Below, piece after piece: positions 63,241 through 64,000 of a stretch of DNA of 64,000 nucleotides; position 1 is the first letter of the stretch; each line of letters starts with the position of its first letter. The stretch spans positions 1 to 64,000 of the forward strand of contig URCI01000009.1 of assembly GCA_900546345.1 (NCBI GenBank), given 5' to 3'. Below the pieces are notes generated by a model. It saw only the letters and a program-made list of their open reading frames with translations. It did no database searches and was not told the DNA's origin. The translations under genes were made by a program, and so were the position numbers. This DNA is from an uncultured Prevotella sp. Lineage in GTDB: Bacteria > Bacteroidota > Bacteroidia > Bacteroidales > Bacteroidaceae.

Positions 63241-64000
63241 ATGCGTAAATCTATCTTATGCAAAATTGCCCTAATAGCATGTTTGCTGTTCCCGGCAATC
63301 GGCGTATTGCAAGGTGCAGCACTCTACGCCAAGATTGTGAAAGGCACGGTCACGTCAGCCACTGACGGCGAGGCGCTCATGGGAGCGACTGTCAAAGTCC
63401 TCGGCTCACAGACCGGAACCGTGACGGATCTCGACGGAAAATTCTCGTTGGAGGCCAAGGACGGGCAGACGCTCGTGGTCTCTTACATCGGCTTCGTGCA
63501 GCAGAAAGTGAAGGTGACAGGCAATGACCTCGTCATCAAACTGCAAGAAGAGGCCAACTCGCTCAACGATGTGGTTGTCATCGGTTATGGTGTGCAGAAG
63601 AAAAAGCTCGTCACCGGTGCTACCCTTCAGGTCAAGGGTGATGATGTGGCCAAGCTCAACACCACCAACCCACTGCAGGCTCTGCAAGGACAGACACCGG
63701 GTATGACCATCGTCTCGGAGTCAGGACAGCCGGGTGAGGGACTGAAAGTCAACATTCGTGGTATCGGCACCACGGGTTCTTCCTCTCCTCTTTATATTAT
63801 AGATGGTGTGCGCGGCGATATCGCTACGCTCAACCCTGCTGATATCGAGAGCATTGACGTTCTGAAGGATGCTGCCTCGGCAGCCATCTATGGTTCTCAG
63901 TCGGCCAACGGCGTTGTGCTCGTCACCACCAAGAGTGGCAAGGACGGCCGTACCACGGTCAGCTTCGACGGCTATCGCGGTTGGCAAAACGCCATCCACA
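63241..64000 (+). CDS. SusC-like TonB-dependent receptor, 5' part (runs off the window)
   Basis: The first 253 residues of a SusC homologue. Signal peptide to about residue 30; carboxypeptidase-regulatory-like domain (VKGTVTSATDGEALMGATVKVLG), TonB box region (LNDVVVIGYGVQKKKLVTGAT) and plug with LYIIDGVRGDIATLNPADIESIDVLKDAASAAIYG. It still reads open at the window end. It begins another polysaccharide or peptide uptake locus with its own upstream direct-repeat operator. Confidence 0.95.
   Translation, partial: MRKSILCKIALIACLLFPAIGVLQGAALYAKIVKGTVTSATDGEALMGATVKVLGSQTGTVTDLDGKFSLEAKDGQTLVVSYIGFVQQKVKVTGNDLVIKLQEEANSLNDVVVIGYGVQKKKLVTGATLQVKGDDVAKLNTTNPLQALQGQTPGMTIVSESGQPGEGLKVNIRGIGTTGSSSPLYIIDGVRGDIATLNPADIESIDVLKDAASAAIYGSQSANGVVLVTTKSGKDGRTTVSFDGYRGWQNAIH

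Overview
The window looks like a chromosomal segment of a Bacteroidota bacterium, most likely a member of the Prevotellaceae. The reasons are: SusC/SusD pairs next to a hybrid two-component regulator; a moxR-batA-E aerotolerance-type operon; lipoproteins of Bacteroidales-type families; and many promoters with the Bacteroidota -7 box TAnnTTTG, several with TTTG about 19 bp upstream. I saw no phage, insertion sequence, CRISPR array or rRNA. One tRNA gene (Pro, anticodon TGG) is present.

Layout. 1-4.3 kb: an AraC-type HTH protein with a basic AT-hook-like tail, a dipeptidyl peptidase III, a HEAT-repeat AlkD-like protein and a DUF4923 lipoprotein. 4.4-13.9 kb: moxR, DUF58, a membrane protein, batA, batB, batC, batD, batE and a PAP2 phosphatase. 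13.9-18.4 kb: queA, a DUF2027-Smr protein and glutamine-dependent nadE. 18.5-22.6 kb, mostly minus strand: a DUF4840 lipoprotein, a 73-residue membrane protein with ten consecutive histidines, a phosphate-selective-type porin, tRNA-Pro and a GltD-like oxidoreductase. 23.3-30.0 kb, minus strand: GH95-GH115-GH43, a xylan side-chain and oligosaccharide operon. 30.4-32.9 kb: a ThiD-like/AraC fusion followed by pdxS and pdxT. 33.1-37.9 kb, minus strand: nifJ and an AAA/DUF4143 ATPase. 38.4-60.3 kb: a hybrid two-component sensor, two SusC/SusD pairs, a DUF1735 lipoprotein, a GH10-derived lipoprotein, GH98 and GH29. 60.9-64 kb: another AAA ATPase, a Cof-type HAD phosphatase and the 5' part of another SusC-like receptor that starts the next locus.

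The 38-60 kb block matches the Xus xylan-utilisation arrangement of Prevotella/Bacteroides (SusC-SusD-SusC-SusD-lipoprotein-Xyn10C behind a hybrid sensor). With GH115, GH43, GH95, GH98 and GH29, the combined set suits a complex, highly substituted glucuronoarabinoxylan. The motif TGWWACRTTT, usually as a direct repeat with 22-bp offset, lies upstream of both halves and of the next SusC gene, suggesting one shared regulator type.

The two most unusual proteins are pseudo-enzymes read from sequence. The ThiD-like domain upstream of pdxST lacks about 40 residues and its catalytic-loop motif, and is fused to an AraC DNA-binding domain; it looks like a vitamin B6 sensor-regulator. The protein at the Xyn10C position keeps the GH10 scaffold with a carbohydrate-binding insertion but has lost both catalytic glutamates; it looks like a xylan-binding surface protein. 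All assignments rest on reading the sequence by eye; no database search was run.
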